DNA from: Notamacropus eugenii
Lineage: Eukaryota; Chordata; Mammalia; Diprotodontia; Macropodidae
Direction: 5' to 3'
DNA: 64,000 nt
NCBI RefSeq assembly: GCF_028372415.1
Contig: NC_092874.1
Location: forward strand, 114,348,744-114,412,743
The notes under the pieces: generated by a model
Database searches by the model: none
What the model was told of the DNA's origin: nothing
The model's input: only the letters and a program-made list of their open reading frames with translations
Program-made: the position numbers and the translations under genes
Shown here: positions 40,901 to 43,393 of the stretch, piece after piece
Position numbering within the stretch: the first letter of the stretch is position 1
Layout of the letters: each line of letters opens with the position of its first letter

Positions 40901-41830
40901 TAGCTAAGGAGATGACTCACATGTAGTTGAGTAAAATAAGCACCCAGCTACCTTCTCAGGACAAACCAAGAATGTAAGTGCTGAAGGGGTACCAAGATAG
41001 GAATACATGATCCAATGCAGTCAGTTGTTTTTGGCTTCCTGGACAATTTTATGGTGGGAAGAGGGCTAAATTACATGGCGTAGAGCAAGGAAGAAGCTCC
41101 ATGAAACAAGAGGAAGAGTGTATACAGAAGCACAGAATGGTGAAATAGCTGGTTTGCTATAGAAGTAAGAGAGAATGGGCTCCAGTCCCATCCCTGCCAT
41201 TAGCTAGGAGGGCAACCTTGGAAAAGTAACTGCCTTTCTTTGAGTCTTGGTTTTCCCATCTGGGTGAAGTGAAGGGGTCAGGCCAAATTATCTTTAAAGT
41301 ATTTTCCAGCTGTAAATATCTGTGATTTCAAACAACTCTTAGTCCCACTTGAAGGTCATAAGATCATAGTACTAGAACTGCAAGGGTCTTCATCTAGTTC
41401 AGCCCTGTCATATTGCAGAATAGGAAACTGAGGCCATCTAGTACATCTTCTTTACAGGGCTCTCCCAACTGGATCTATCCCAAAGAATGGAATTCCCTAC
41501 CATTACCACAAATGCTATAGCTCCATAGGGCTTGGCCCATTTTTGACTTCTTATTCCCTCTTACTAGGAAGTCAGGAAGAAAGAGGACTCATAGCATGGA
41601 ACCAAATACATGAGGACTCAGAGGACACCCTGAATGTCTCAGAGGTCTACAACTTCCCTTTTGGGATTGGCACCAGATTCTGTGCTGCTTCTTGGCTCTG
41701 GCGTATCCCCTTTTGGCCCAAGCCAGAACATGGAGGGAAAGTAATGAGAAGGGAGCATGACCTTAATGAGGAGAATGGTCAGATTTCAATGGAAGTGAGA
41801 GAGAAGTTGGATGTTGAAGTGAAACTGTAA
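5692..41830 (+). CDS. SLC23A4: SLC23A4-type sodium-dependent nucleobase transporter, spliced gene (11 coding exons seen, 5' end missing)
   Basis: This gene encodes an SLC23/NAT-family membrane carrier predicted to import nucleobases such as uracil, hypoxanthine and guanine with sodium at the plasma membrane. Eleven exons with GT-AG borders and intron phases 0,2,0,2,0,1,0,0,1,1 join into 606 residues with no stop until TAA at 41828. The visible features are the TM1 Q-H motif (residues 52-53, split by the first intron), sequons N137 and N142 in an extracellular loop, acidic E337 in VESVGDY, and the signature [11 protein letters not shown] ending at R396. The glutamate at signature position 1 is the nucleobase type; ascorbate carriers have proline. 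Known: rat Slc23a4 (SNBT1) transports nucleobases and the human locus is a pseudogene. Inferred: this copy is intact apart from the unseen N-terminal start. SLC23A1, A2 and A3 fit less well. Confidence 0.85.
6175..6460 (+). repeat. SINE interrupted by an L2-like 3' fragment
   Basis: SINE sequence reading agacacttcctacctctctgg and aagtcacttaacctctcagt is broken near 6300 by about 55 bp of acaaacatttatttagttctc...gggcactgtgcc, then resumes as cctcatctataaaaaggta and ends near caaacaagataacatgg. Confidence 0.6.
6860..7080 (-). repeat. MIR/CORE-type SINE
   Basis: The reversed landmarks are tattatccccattttagagt, gaggtaaagtgacttgcc, catagctagtaagtatctga, ggctggatttgaactgaggt and a head complement near acccagctagagc. 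Confidence 0.75.
7350..7582 (-). repeat. Long marsupial SINE just upstream of SLC23A4 exon 2
   Basis: The reversed element reads ttgttcagtcatgtctacct, gtttgccatttccttctcc, cttgcccagggacacagag, ttcctgactccaggcccaga and ends with accactgagccacctagctg. Its head lies about 110 bp before the exon that starts at 7690, close to the expected branch-point region. Confidence 0.85.
7690..7847 (+). CDS. SLC23A4: SLC23A4 exon: TM1-TM2 region
   Basis: The acceptor is tctttttctgcag and the donor cag/gtaggc. The exon codes residues 53-104 plus two bases of R105. It begins with H53 of the TM1 Q-H motif, then [18 protein letters not shown], a short loop with a cysteine, and a second hydrophobic segment ending LLQVLLGVR. 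The HYL...GG...AVP pattern is typical of the family. Confidence 0.95.
7970..8070 (+). repeat. L2 3'-end fragment
   Basis: The sequence ccttgaaggcagggactgtc...ttagcacacagtaagtacttaataaatggttgttgattga is the classic 3' terminus of an L2 LINE in + orientation. Confidence 0.75.
9705..9810 (-). repeat. L2 3'-end fragment
   Basis: The reversed L2 terminus is visible as tcaacaaacatttattaagg, accaactatatacccagcg and ttcaagaaacttatatttcgt, followed by a G-rich run. Confidence 0.65.
9850..10010 (+). repeat. MIR/CORE-type SINE
   Basis: Landmarks in order are ctgagttcaagtactggct, atgcctcagtttccttattt and ggagttggaccagatgacatctaaggaccc, the last being a common 3' part of marsupial CORE-SINEs. A + strand L2-like end (agtacatagtaggcatttaat) follows at 10085-10125. 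Confidence 0.7.
10440..10840 (-). repeat. CR1/L3-like LINE fragment
   Basis: The sequence aactggaagggacgtcagaggtcat, the run through aagtctaatctctttttccc, tacttgaagatagcgatcatg, and actaaacatccctagtctcttca matches a dispersed CR1/L3-type repeat seen reversed. A second copy lies at 28755-29120. Confidence 0.6.
12642..12661. repeat. C20 homopolymer
   Basis: Twenty uninterrupted cytosines follow a C-rich lead-in (accccccctccaa). The proline-rich frame across this run is a translation artefact. Confidence 0.9.
12950..13030 (-). repeat. L2 3'-end fragment
   Basis: The landmarks acaaatgtttattaacctac, gtgtgccaggccctgggata and tacattctattgaggggga are a reversed L2 terminus. Confidence 0.7.
13510..13750 (-). 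repeat. MIR-like SINE
   Basis: The reversed MIR order is seen: acacttggaggttgtaaaac, aaccccatgaagtagatag, ccaatttagatgaggtaaaa, ccttgcccactggttatata, and aaacccatgcttcctgactc. It runs directly into the next SINE. Confidence 0.65.
13755..13955 (+). repeat. Long marsupial SINE, 5' part shortened
   Basis: The head is ctagtggtatagtggataga. The element then shows ttgcctcagtttcctcatct, caaaccactccagtatcttt, gaaaaccccaaatggagtcg and a gtgaacaacag end. Confidence 0.8.
13956..14055 (+). repeat. CORE-SINE, left part, split by the HAL1-like insertion
   Basis: The piece reads ggcaagtcacttaatctctg, ataatgcctacatcactgga, then gaggattaaatgggatat, and stops abruptly. The continuation, atttgtaaaggactggcaca and ggtaggtgctatataaatgc, lies at 16732-16790. 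The two parts together restore the expected order of a CORE-SINE 3' half. Confidence 0.8.
14056..16731 (-). mobile_element. HAL1-like element (L1 5' end and ORF1, no ORF2)
   Basis: On the minus strand the element begins at 16731 with acaagatggcagagtagaaa, a typical L1 5' start, then a GC-rich leader to about 16030. A broken ORF1 (about 16010-15105) follows, then a purine-rich spacer and 3' region without any reverse transcriptase frame, ending in an A-rich taaaataaataaataaa tail at 14056. Flanking 11-bp copies, aaatgggatat (14045-14055) and aaatggtatat (16732-16742), look like a target-site duplication. Elements with L1 ORF1 but no ORF2 are known in mammals as HAL1. Alternative: an internally deleted ordinary L1. 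Confidence 0.8.
15105..16010 (-). pseudogene. L1/HAL1 ORF1 remnant (RNA-binding chaperone)
   Basis: L1 ORF1 encodes a trimeric coiled-coil RNA-binding protein that packages the element's RNA. On the minus strand, 15841-15653 gives a Glu/Lys-rich heptad-like coiled coil (repeated runs such as [17 protein letters not shown]). The next frame has the diagnostic [10 protein letters not shown] motif near 15540, the start of the RRM domain. A third frame (15333-15109) keeps the C-terminal domain, with [11 protein letters not shown] and [10 protein letters not shown]. At least two frame breaks and an in-frame TAG separate the pieces, so no intact protein can be made. Confidence 0.85.
16732..16790 (+). 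repeat. CORE-SINE, right part
   Basis: This continues the element interrupted at 14055, with the shared 11-bp flank aaatggtatat and the typical end ggtaggtgctatataaatgct. Confidence 0.75.
17025..17170 (-). repeat. CR1/L3- or MIR-type fragment
   Basis: It starts agaatcatagaattcaagga and continues cattttatagatgaggaaaa and agggtcacatggttaagt. The first part resembles a reversed CR1-type terminus and the second a reversed MIR core, so the assignment is uncertain. Confidence 0.45.
17570..17650 (+). repeat. L2 3'-end fragment
   Basis: The + strand L2 end is seen as ttagtgcagggactgtttgg, acatagtaggtgcttaataa and ataactattgaattgagttg. Confidence 0.7.
18037..18700 (-). repeat. About 650-bp dispersed repeat sharing the LINE 3' tail, copy 1
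   Basis: The + strand begins gtttgtcctttgttctcaaa followed by gacgaccatgg, the reverse complement of the last roughly 40 bases of the decayed LINE at 24490-24535. It continues through cctccagagctgtttgggtt, ccttggcctttttaagct, tctggtcaagacagaaacaa, agaaatctagctggtaaaac and tttaccttcctttgggcaga. The same series occurs at 40155-40745, and parts at 37495-37735. The element would read on the minus strand with the shared tail at its 3' end. Confidence 0.7.
18880..19085 (+). repeat. MIR/CORE-type SINE
   Basis: The series ggactggagtcagaaaagtc, gttgtgtaaccctgggcagg, aactgtaaagtagggataat, tgttgtgaggatcatatgaa and cctggcacatagtagatatt identifies a full-length + strand copy. Its end runs directly into the pyrimidine tract. 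Confidence 0.85.
19088..19245. repeat. Polypyrimidine (TTCCC)n/(TTTCC)n tract
   Basis: About 150 bases of almost pure C/T on the + strand, built from CCTTT, CCCTT and CCTTC units, directly follow a SINE end. The Lys/Gly/Glu/Arg-rich frames on the minus strand are artefacts of this tract. Confidence 0.95.
21301..21333. repeat. Perfect inverted repeat, 16-bp arms
   Basis: The left arm aattatttctgttttt (21301-21316) and right arm aaaaacagaaataatt (21318-21333) are exact reverse complements separated by a single T. It lies in an A/T-rich stretch about 300 bp before the decayed LINE. Confidence 0.9.
21486..21545 (-). repeat. L2 3'-end fragment
   Basis: The landmarks caaatatttattgtatttat, taagcacctactatgttcca and ggcactgtgct are a reversed L2 terminus. 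Confidence 0.75.
21580..21642. repeat. Left flank of the LINE, duplicated on its right side
   Basis: The left flank tataatatatgtaatacaaatgttattt, catttgatcctcatagcaac and ctatcattttcag resembles the right flank at 24547-24626 (atataatataaatattatct, catttcatcctcataacaag, gctatcattttcctc). The right copy has about 14 extra bases. It may be an unusually long target-site duplication or two separate MIR ends. Confidence 0.5.
22111..22797 (+). pseudogene. LINE pol fragment: linker between endonuclease and RT
   Basis: This is the longest intact frame of the LINE, 228 residues. It has the family's linker pattern: a [13 protein letters not shown] segment, a basic helix region with repeated [22 protein letters not shown], and an AEHFHSV...RPSSIN...[10 protein letters not shown] end leading toward the RT domain. 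The frame breaks at 22797 just before the RT block [12 protein letters not shown]. Confidence 0.85.
23215..23484 (+). pseudogene. LINE pol fragment: RT palm region
   Basis: The frame contains [17 protein letters not shown], the RT motif with the first catalytic aspartate (D at the start of DLIKAFD), and [22 protein letters not shown] stop at 23482 separates it from the LFADD motif at 23572, which carries the other two catalytic aspartates. Confidence 0.85.
24080..24478 (+). pseudogene. LINE pol fragment: C-terminal domain
   Basis: This frame reads [22 protein letters not shown], a [20 protein letters not shown] segment and a terminal [17 protein letters not shown] finger-like motif. The last motif has the CxxC pair and one histidine of a CCHH-type finger but ends SHSWTR rather than the expected SHxxxH. 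Confidence 0.85.
24570..24715 (-). repeat. MIR/CORE SINE fragment
   Basis: The reversed SINE shows tattatctcatttcatcctc, gtaagtaggtgctatcattt, gaatttgaatttaggtattc and the head complement atccactgcaccacctgcc. Confidence 0.7.
25365..25565 (-). repeat. MIR-like SINE
   Basis: Reversed MIR landmarks: ttattatccattatctcatt, actgtaattatccctactta, aaaagtaaggaaatcaaggc and gccttgtccaaggtcattct. Confidence 0.65.
26089..26248 (+). CDS. SLC23A4: SLC23A4 exon: TM3 and glycosylated extracellular loop
   Basis: The acceptor is atccttctgttccag and the donor gag/gtaatt. Residues R105-E158 begin [18 protein letters not shown] (membrane segment 3). The loop that follows has C131 and the sequons N137-A-T and N142-V-S. 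In SLC23 proteins this loop between segments 3 and 4 is extracellular and glycosylated. The exon ends in a charged stretch (WQKRIRE), phase 0. Confidence 0.95.
27335..27470 (+). repeat. SINE fragment
   Basis: The head ggcactgtggaagagtagat, then tgtgttcaagtcttccccat, tttactgtgtgacctcctag and aagtgatttaacctccaaga, mark a tRNA-derived SINE lacking its 3' part. Confidence 0.7.
27780..28000 (-). repeat. MIR-like SINE
   Basis: Reversed landmarks: ttaaagtttgcaaagtgcta, cagtcctacgaggtaggtgg, ttgcaaatgagaaaagccag, and gtaagatttgaacccagaag. A + strand L2-like end (cccatagtaggtacttagca) precedes it. Confidence 0.7.
28456..28637 (+). CDS. SLC23A4: SLC23A4 exon: TM4-TM5 region
   Basis: The acceptor is tcttctctttcag and the donor cat/gtaagt. 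It codes residues 159-218 plus two bases of M219. [20 protein letters not shown] is a membrane segment, [17 protein letters not shown] is the conserved IGPLT-P-T loop and next segment, and [12 protein letters not shown] precedes the next one. All are characteristic of SLC23 carriers. Confidence 0.95.
28755..29120 (-). repeat. CR1/L3-like LINE fragment
   Basis: The series atttcaaagttggaaaggaa, ctccctcccaaggcagccca, aggtcaatcctaaattggtc, ttgcaacttcttcccctttg and ttccaccctctggggcgaag matches the same dispersed family as 10440-10840, seen reversed. Confidence 0.65.
29470..29545. repeat. (CT)n dinucleotide tract
   Basis: About 75 bases of uninterrupted CT end in a short TGTGTGTATATG transition. 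Confidence 0.95.
29780..31380 (+). mobile_element. Old L2 LINE, 3' ORF region, interrupted by a SINE
   Basis: The nucleotide series resembles the 3' part of an L2 ORF: gcattagacactgttgaaca (the FDTVD region), gctctgtcctgggccctctt (the GSVLGPL region), gtgatctcatccattccaat, caaatgattcctagatttat (the ADDSQIY region), ctcctcactcttgcttagc, tcctggactgctaattggac and cctttgcactcattttccct. It is heavily diverged and frame-broken. A SINE sits at 30262-30412. Confidence 0.75.
30262..30412 (+). repeat. Short-form marsupial SINE with A-rich tail
   Basis: The full head ggccagctgggtggtacagt is followed by ggatctgagttcaaatctgg, cttgctagctgtatgaccct, catttaacctcaattgcctc and an A9 tail. It lacks the long 3' extension of the commoner form, so it belongs to a second subfamily. 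It interrupts the L2 at 29780-31380. Confidence 0.85.
32323..32443 (+). CDS. SLC23A4: SLC23A4 exon: TM6 and following loop
   Basis: The acceptor is tttctatttcag and the donor cca/gtaagc. It codes residues 219-259. [16 protein letters not shown] contains the conserved FSQYL motif, followed by PVPVPVYG and a basic loop (KKCHVSKL) ending FQIFP. The L/I-FSQYL-KN and IFP landmarks are diagnostic of SLC23. The exon ends in phase 0. Confidence 0.93.
33222..33470 (+). repeat. Long marsupial SINE, full length
   Basis: Head agctaggtagtgcagtagat, then gacctaagttcaaatgcagc, tactagctgggtgaccctgg, cctcagttttctcatctgta, gctggagaaggaaatggcaa, ctgagaaaaccttcattggg and the end ctgaacaacac. Confidence 0.9.
33780..34060. 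repeat. Composite of CR1/MIR-type sequence around an old dispersed repeat
   Basis: It begins gaatttgaaagttggaagga, switches at about 33850 to the block seen at 4620-4770 and 62300-62490 (acgtcattctgggatggggt, tttcaccagagtgccagagg) and returns at about 33985 to aggtgttcaaggtcacatag. An insertion into an older MIR or CR1-type repeat would explain this. Confidence 0.45.
34335..34491 (+). CDS. SLC23A4: SLC23A4 exon: TM7 and large extracellular loop
   Basis: The acceptor is ttctctctgggcag and the donor cag/gtatgg. It codes residues 260-311 plus one base of G312. [22 protein letters not shown] is a membrane segment. The loop [20 protein letters not shown] and WFRIPYP, with YG..ARTD and W-RIPYP, matches the family. 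Confidence 0.95.
34492..35808 (+). other. Intron of SLC23A4 (1.3 kb), no repeat recognised
   Basis: A GT-AG phase-1 intron. I did not recognise any SINE, LINE or simple repeat, which is unusual in this window. The longer open frame on the minus strand here (34484-34990) partly overlaps the exon antisense and has no family resemblance. Confidence 0.7.
35809..36062 (+). CDS. SLC23A4: SLC23A4 exon: substrate-site TM8 and NAT signature motif
   Basis: The acceptor is atttaattcctag and the donor agg/gtaagg. It codes residues 312-396, the functional core. TM8 ends in [16 protein letters not shown], with acidic E337 at the position that contacts substrate in characterised relatives. Next come the [14 protein letters not shown] loop, a segment with GTGNGTTS, and the signature [11 protein letters not shown] at 386-396. 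E387 is the nucleobase-type residue where ascorbate carriers have proline. At 254 bp it is the second-longest coding exon. Confidence 0.97.
36270..36510 (-). repeat. MIR/CORE-type SINE
   Basis: Reversed landmarks: ctactatgtgccaggcatta, tattatcatccctattttac, gaggttaagtgacttaacca, catagctagtaagtgtctga and the head complement atccattgtgtcacctagca. Confidence 0.8.
36570..36775 (-). repeat. Long marsupial SINE
   Basis: Reversed landmarks: gtggttgttgctcagtgatt, ttttcttggcatctccttct, aaactgaggcaaacaagtga, cacacagctagtaagtgcct, ggttgtcctgactccaggcc. The tRNA-like head is incomplete. Confidence 0.8.
37030..37170 (-). repeat. L2 3'-end fragment
   Basis: Reversed L2 end: agcatttattaaacacctac, accaaacactgtactaaact, then acccttcaaggaccgtacat and cctaatggacaggaca. 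Confidence 0.75.
37495..37735 (-). repeat. Two adjacent fragments of the tail-sharing repeat
   Basis: Bases 37495-37620 (aataaatctaggcaggaaac, gtaccttccctgggtagagc, caggcaagggtggagagg) match the far end of the element at 18037-18700. Bases 37635-37735 (atccttggttctcgaagagc, accacgacatcaagatgatg, gacatgacttgcagttgact) match its near end. The two ends sit in head-to-tail order rather than as one copy. Confidence 0.6.
37740..37830 (-). repeat. L1 3'-region fragment
   Basis: The run gtgagtatggacccaggagt, ggtattactgagtcaaaggg and tatacagatagttctt is the reversed form of a conserved L1 3' region. Confidence 0.65.
37870..38160. repeat. (GT)n and (TCTG/TCTC)n simple repeat
   Basis: A TCTCTG lead-in is followed by about 23 GT units (37886-37931) and 220 bases of mixed TCTC, TCTG and TTTC units. 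The Cys/Val- and Ser/Leu-rich frames here are artefacts. Confidence 0.9.
38570..38650 (-). repeat. L2 3'-end fragment
   Basis: The series taacaagtattcatttggta, caattatgtgccaggtattg, tgctaggcactagggata is a reversed L2 end. Confidence 0.65.
38957..39121 (+). CDS. SLC23A4: SLC23A4 exon: TM9-TM10 region
   Basis: The acceptor is ctttgactgtag and the donor cag/gtaaag. It codes residues 397-451 in phase 0. VGSRRVII completes the VGSRR motif after the signature. [20 protein letters not shown] and [21 protein letters not shown] follow; the IP-P-IGGM landmark is universal in this family. Confidence 0.97.
39122..39716 (+). other. Intron of SLC23A4 (0.6 kb)
   Basis: A GT-AG phase-0 intron without recognisable repeats. 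The last 20 bases before the exon are pyrimidine-rich (ttccttctccttgcag). Confidence 0.75.
39717..39825 (+). CDS. SLC23A4: SLC23A4 exon: TM11 region
   Basis: The acceptor is ttctccttgcag and the donor cag/gtgagg. It codes residues 452-487 plus one base of G488. [20 protein letters not shown] is the conserved D-NS-RN-F--GFS run, then [16 protein letters not shown]. It is separated from the next exon by an intron of only 168 bases with no feature of note. Confidence 0.96.
39994..40089 (+). CDS. SLC23A4: SLC23A4 exon: TM12-TM13 region
   Basis: The acceptor is tgaccactgtag and the donor cag/gtaatg. It codes G488 to P519 plus one base. [20 protein letters not shown] and [11 protein letters not shown] carry the TT-MFVGG and LDNT-PG landmarks that are present in all vertebrate SLC23 proteins. 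Confidence 0.96.
40090..41567 (+). other. Last intron of SLC23A4 (1.5 kb)
   Basis: A GT-AG phase-1 intron. The first half is a copy of the tail-sharing repeat (40155-40745). The second half contains a reversed MIR/CR1-type fragment (41340-41460, with gatcatagtactagaactgc and gaataggaaactgaggccat) and otherwise nothing recognised. Confidence 0.8.
40155..40745 (-). repeat. About 600-bp dispersed repeat sharing the LINE 3' tail, copy 2
   Basis: It begins cttgtttgtcctttgttttc and caagaggaccatgacatcag, the reverse complement of the LINE terminus near 24490-24535. It follows the same series as 18037-18700: cctccagagccatgtgggtc, ccttggcctttttaagctaa, tctggtcaaaacagaaataa, gggacctattgttgggcaat and agaaatctagtctgtaaatc. 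Confidence 0.7.
41568..41830 (+). CDS. SLC23A4: SLC23A4 last coding exon: TM14 exit and cytoplasmic tail
   Basis: The acceptor is ctcttactag. The codons for residues 520-606 run to a TAA stop. The exon starts [10 protein letters not shown], the conserved -ERG--W segment after the last membrane span. It contains YNFPFGIG, the equivalent of the YDFPFG motif in other SLC23 tails, and ends in a charged, glutamate-rich tail ([10 protein letters not shown]). The tail after the motif is poorly conserved in the family, so this end is typical. Confidence 0.95.
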
Positions 41831-42170
41831 AGAGATACTTCTTCCCCCCTTCAGAGACATCCCAGAAGATACAGGTTTGATAGGCCTCCATCCTTCAGAT
41901 GGACACCTTATAGCACTTTCTTCTCTGGTGGGGCTAAATAGATGTTCAACTGTAATCATCAGCCATCTTCAAACTAGTTATTAATTCACCCATGCACAAA
42001 TCACCCTTTTTCTATGCCCCATTTCCCACCTATAGTATAAATTTGATACGTGTATCCTGAAATCTACAAAGCATTAACTTTATTATTGGCAAGTTTTGGA
42101 ATGGGGAAGGGGGGATGTGATGGGATTAAAACTGTAATATTGAAATTGTCTGTTTTTCTTTATTAAAGCC
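41831..42170 (+). other. SLC23A4: SLC23A4 3' untranslated region (predicted)
   Basis: The sequence after the stop is unique-looking and A/T-rich. A polyadenylation signal ATTAAA lies at 42162-42167, about 335 bases after the stop. An earlier ATTAAA at 42125 is a weaker alternative. The transcript end is inferred, not seen. Confidence 0.55.
42162..42167 (+). promoter_or_regulatory. Candidate polyadenylation signal ATTAAA
   Basis: ATTAAA is a common variant of the signal and stands in ttctttattaaagcc. A T/G-rich stretch with gtttgtttgtctgttttt follows at 42288-42306, rather far for the usual downstream element, so the choice is tentative. Confidence 0.4.
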
Positions 42171-42829
42171 AAGAGATCTCTTTTCCCAAGGGGTGGTGCT
42201 GAGGGGGTACGATCTGATTTGAATAGGGCCCTGGACTTTTCCCAGTATCCTGACTAATGTGGAAGGAGCAATAGCTGTCATATAAGTTGTTTGTTTGTCT
42301 GTTTTTAGTAAAAGGAATGAAAACCATCCTGATGACTTAATTGGTTCAAAGGACTAAGATGCAGGCCACTGATGTAGCTTCTTGGTGGCTTAAGTAAAAA
42401 AGCCAGCTCACCAGAGGCAGGAATTGTTCTCCCTCAGGCTTGACAGTCATGGCAGCATGGCCAACACAGACAGAAGGAGACTGAAATGGAATCAACACTG
42501 TATCCTTGCTGAGTATCCTTTCCATGGTATGGCTAAGTACCCCTCCTTTTGTTAAATGGTCCACAAGTGTCTAGTTTCATTCTAGTTCCAAACCTGAAGC
42601 ATAAACCCAGCCTGAGCCAGGTTCAGATATCAGCCCCTAATTTCCTACCTTCTAGCTTTTTGCTGCAACAACTTGTCTCTCCCTAGAAGATAAAGAGAAC
42701 TAAAAAGGTAGCCTGTGATTCCATAGTGGGGTGTAAGTCAGCTCTTGGGAATATTCTCACCAGTGCCCATGTTCCATCTGAAATTCAGGTACCCCAGGTC
42801 CTTGATAGCTATGCCTCCCTTCATTTGAA

Positions 42830-42990
42830 TTCAATGGATATTTATTAAATCCCTACTATGCCCGAGAAATGGTGCTCATTGTTGGGGATGCAAAGGTAGA
42901 AATGATAAAGAACACGCTGCGGTCTCATGGAAGGTGGAATTGAGTAACATAAATCACCGTGACAAAGAGAAATAAATGTGGAAGGAAAGG
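42830..42990 (-). repeat. L2 3'-end fragment
   Basis: Reversed L2 end: tgaattcaatggatatttat, taaatccctactatgcccga, ttgttggggatgcaaaggta, tgataaagaacacgctgcgg. The reversed strand has AATAAA at 42846-42841, which STRA8 could use as a polyadenylation signal. Confidence 0.65.
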
Positions 42991-43020
42991 TCTGAGTAAA
43001 GTACTGTGAAAAATTTGAAG

Positions 43021-43022
<2 letters not shown>

Positions 43023-43064
<42 letters not shown>

Positions 43065-43084
43065 CATGTGTGTGTGTGTGTGTG
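43023..43084. repeat. (CA)n-ATGCAT-(TG)n palindromic simple repeat
   Basis: About 20 CA units pass through catgcatg into 8-9 TG units. Bases 43045-43084 form a perfect 40-bp palindrome. It lies 240 bases downstream of the STRA8 stop. Confidence 0.95.
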
Positions 43085-43321
43085 AATGAATACCCATGTG
43101 AATCTTTACCTTGTATAAGAACTTTTCCCCTCTCCACCTAAAAGAAGACACAGTTCACTCACAGACCAAAACTTAAGGTTTACATTTAAATACTTTATCA
43201 ATAGTCAGATCCTAAGACCATTCCAAGGAAAGTCCACCCCAAAACCCTCAGATGGAGTCGTGGGTGTGATCTCAGCTTTCAGCAATGCATTTAACCATGA
43301 ACATTCCCCAGTCTTCCTCTC

Positions 43322-43393
43322 TTATAAGTCCTCATCAAAGGTTTCAGTGCACCTTAACATCATGGTCTCATCATCAAGTGGGATGGCTTCTTC
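43322..43393 (-). CDS. STRA8: STRA8 last coding exon with LxCxE motif
   Basis: Minus-strand acceptor tgttttgcag precedes 23 codons and TAA. The protein end is [23 protein letters not shown] in pieces: acidic DDE, then LRCTE (43357-43343), a match to the LxCxE pocket-protein-binding motif, then FDEDL. STRA8 is reported to bind RB1, and the motif is conserved in human and mouse, so its retention here is functionally meaningful. Confidence 0.95.
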   Translation of the reverse strand, partial: EEAIPLDDETMMLRCTETFDEDL

